Below are positions 4,944 through 5,851 of a stretch of DNA of 5,851 nt, piece by piece. Origin of the DNA: Bacteroidota bacterium (lineage in GTDB: Bacteria; Bacteroidota; Bacteroidia; Chitinophagales; LD1); contig PLSN01000162.1 in assembly GCA_003165135.1 (NCBI GenBank), forward strand, positions 1 to 5,851, read 5' to 3'. The stretch's first letter is position 1. Each line of letters opens with the position of its first letter. A model generated the notes under the pieces. It was given only the letters and a program-made list of their open reading frames with translations, was not told where the DNA came from and ran no database searches. The position numbers and the translations under genes were made by a program.

Positions 4944-5851
4944 ATGCAGGATACAAAACTCCATCTTCTACTCAGTAAACTGAACGTCTATCAGCTTAAC
5001 AGGTTCACTAAGTTCATCGCATCTCCATACCACAACGAAGATGAAAAGCTCATAAAGCTTTATGCTTACCTTCTGCCCTTTTATAAATCAGGGACCACTG
5101 ATGAGCTCGACAGGCTGAAGATCTGGAAAAAAGTATATGGTACTAAACCCTTTACCAATCTGCATTTCGCACGCCTGCTATCAGACCTGCTCAAGAAGGC
5201 TGAGACATTCATAGCCATGGAGCATATCCGGTCCAATGGCCCCGATGAACTATATTATCTGCTCGATGCATACAATAATATGGGCCTCGCCAAGCATTTT
5301 ACCGAGCCATATCTTCATGCTATCAATAAGCTGGAGAAGCAACCCTATCGGGACAGCGACTATTACTTCCACAGCTTCAGGCTCAATATTCAGGAGAACA
5401 TCTTTCTCGAAAACCGGAAGCAGAGAACCACGGAAAAGAACCTGGTCGAAACCGTGCGTGGGCTTGATACTTATTACTTCATCAATAAACTCCGCTACAG
5501 TGCGGCGATCCTGCACTACAAGCACTTTCTGAACCTAAGCGATGAGTCGATACTGCTGCCTCAGATACTGGCACACCTGAAGGAGAAGCCGCTCGACACT
5601 CCTGTGGTAGATATCTACTATCACGTCATCCTCACGCTCATCGAGCCTGACGAGGAGCAGCACTTTGCCCGGCTCAAGGAGCTGCTCTTTACTCACTCTG
5701 CCATCCTGCAGATCGATACGCAGAAAGAAGTATTCGCCTTCGCGCTCAACTACTGCATCAGAAAGATAAACAAAGGCAAGGCAGGCTATCAGGCGGAGAT
5801 ATTCGGACTATATAAAGACGCCCTGCTTCGCGGCCTGCTGCTCGAAGACGG
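4944..5851 (+). CDS. Helical protein of unknown function, 3'-truncated by the window edge
   Basis: The ATG at 4944 directly follows an in-frame TAA (4941-4943) and opens a frame of 302 codons that runs off the right edge. The N-terminus MQDTKLHLLLSKLNVYQLNRFTKFIASPYHNEDEKL reads as a compact helical domain. WKKVYGTKPFTNLHFARLLSDLLKKAETFI (61-90) follows, then long amphipathic helices rich in Leu, Tyr and Lys/Glu, as in a TPR-like solenoid. There is no signal peptide, membrane segment or catalytic motif. From memory, proteins with this N-terminal pattern (a short LSKL helix, then RFxKFxxSPYxN) recur as hypothetical proteins of Saprospiraceae and other Bacteroidota; I cannot confirm this and know no function. 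Codon use resembles the neighbours. Expression probably comes from the promoter at 4745-4775 with a long leader. Coding status is firm; identity is not. Confidence 0.85.
   Translation, partial: MQDTKLHLLLSKLNVYQLNRFTKFIASPYHNEDEKLIKLYAYLLPFYKSGTTDELDRLKIWKKVYGTKPFTNLHFARLLSDLLKKAETFIAMEHIRSNGPDELYYLLDAYNNMGLAKHFTEPYLHAINKLEKQPYRDSDYYFHSFRLNIQENIFLENRKQRTTEKNLVETVRGLDTYYFINKLRYSAAILHYKHFLNLSDESILLPQILAHLKEKPLDTPVVDIYYHVILTLIEPDEEQHFARLKELLFTHSAILQIDTQKEVFAFALNYCIRKINKGKAGYQAEIFGLYKDALLRGLLLED

Overview
The window looks like part of a Bacteroidota chromosome, possibly from the Saprospiraceae or a related group. Four points support this. A TPR-type histidine kinase of a kind common in the phylum is present. 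Most start codons lack a Shine-Dalgarno sequence and follow A/T-rich leaders. Promoter matches follow the TTTG / TAnnTTTG pattern described for Bacteroides and Flavobacterium. The last gene resembles a helical family I associate with this group. The family-level placement is a guess.

Layout, left to right. Positions 1-1121 hold the 3' part of a TPR / coiled-coil / histidine-kinase gene whose start lies off the left edge. Positions 1122-2133 are about 1 kb with no convincing gene but dense inverted repeats: a hairpin beside a leftward promoter match, a 12-bp inverted repeat, two small hairpins flanking a rightward promoter match, and a roughly 240-bp imperfect palindrome (1563-1804). Positions 2134-2244 may encode a 36-residue single-pass membrane peptide. 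Then come scpA (2336-3118, the kleisin of the SMC-ScpAB condensin), a YbjQ/UPF0145 protein (3163-3492) and a polytopic UPF0104/LPG-synthase-type membrane protein (3550-4629), all on the + strand. Hairpins lie in both gaps between these three genes. After an A/T-rich gap with a short direct repeat, a strong promoter match and a nested palindromic site comes a gene that starts at 4944 and runs off the right edge.

The genes do not form an obvious pathway. scpA acts in chromosome segregation, ybjQ and the membrane protein look like unrelated housekeeping or accessory genes, and the kinase has no response regulator in view. The hairpins suggest separate or attenuated transcription rather than one tight operon.

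I see no defence system, CRISPR array, tRNA, rRNA or recognisable transposase. The part most worth a second look is the repeat-rich intergenic region at 1122-1860, which could be a non-autonomous mobile repeat, a structured noncoding RNA, or both. That is inference from repeats and promoter matches only.
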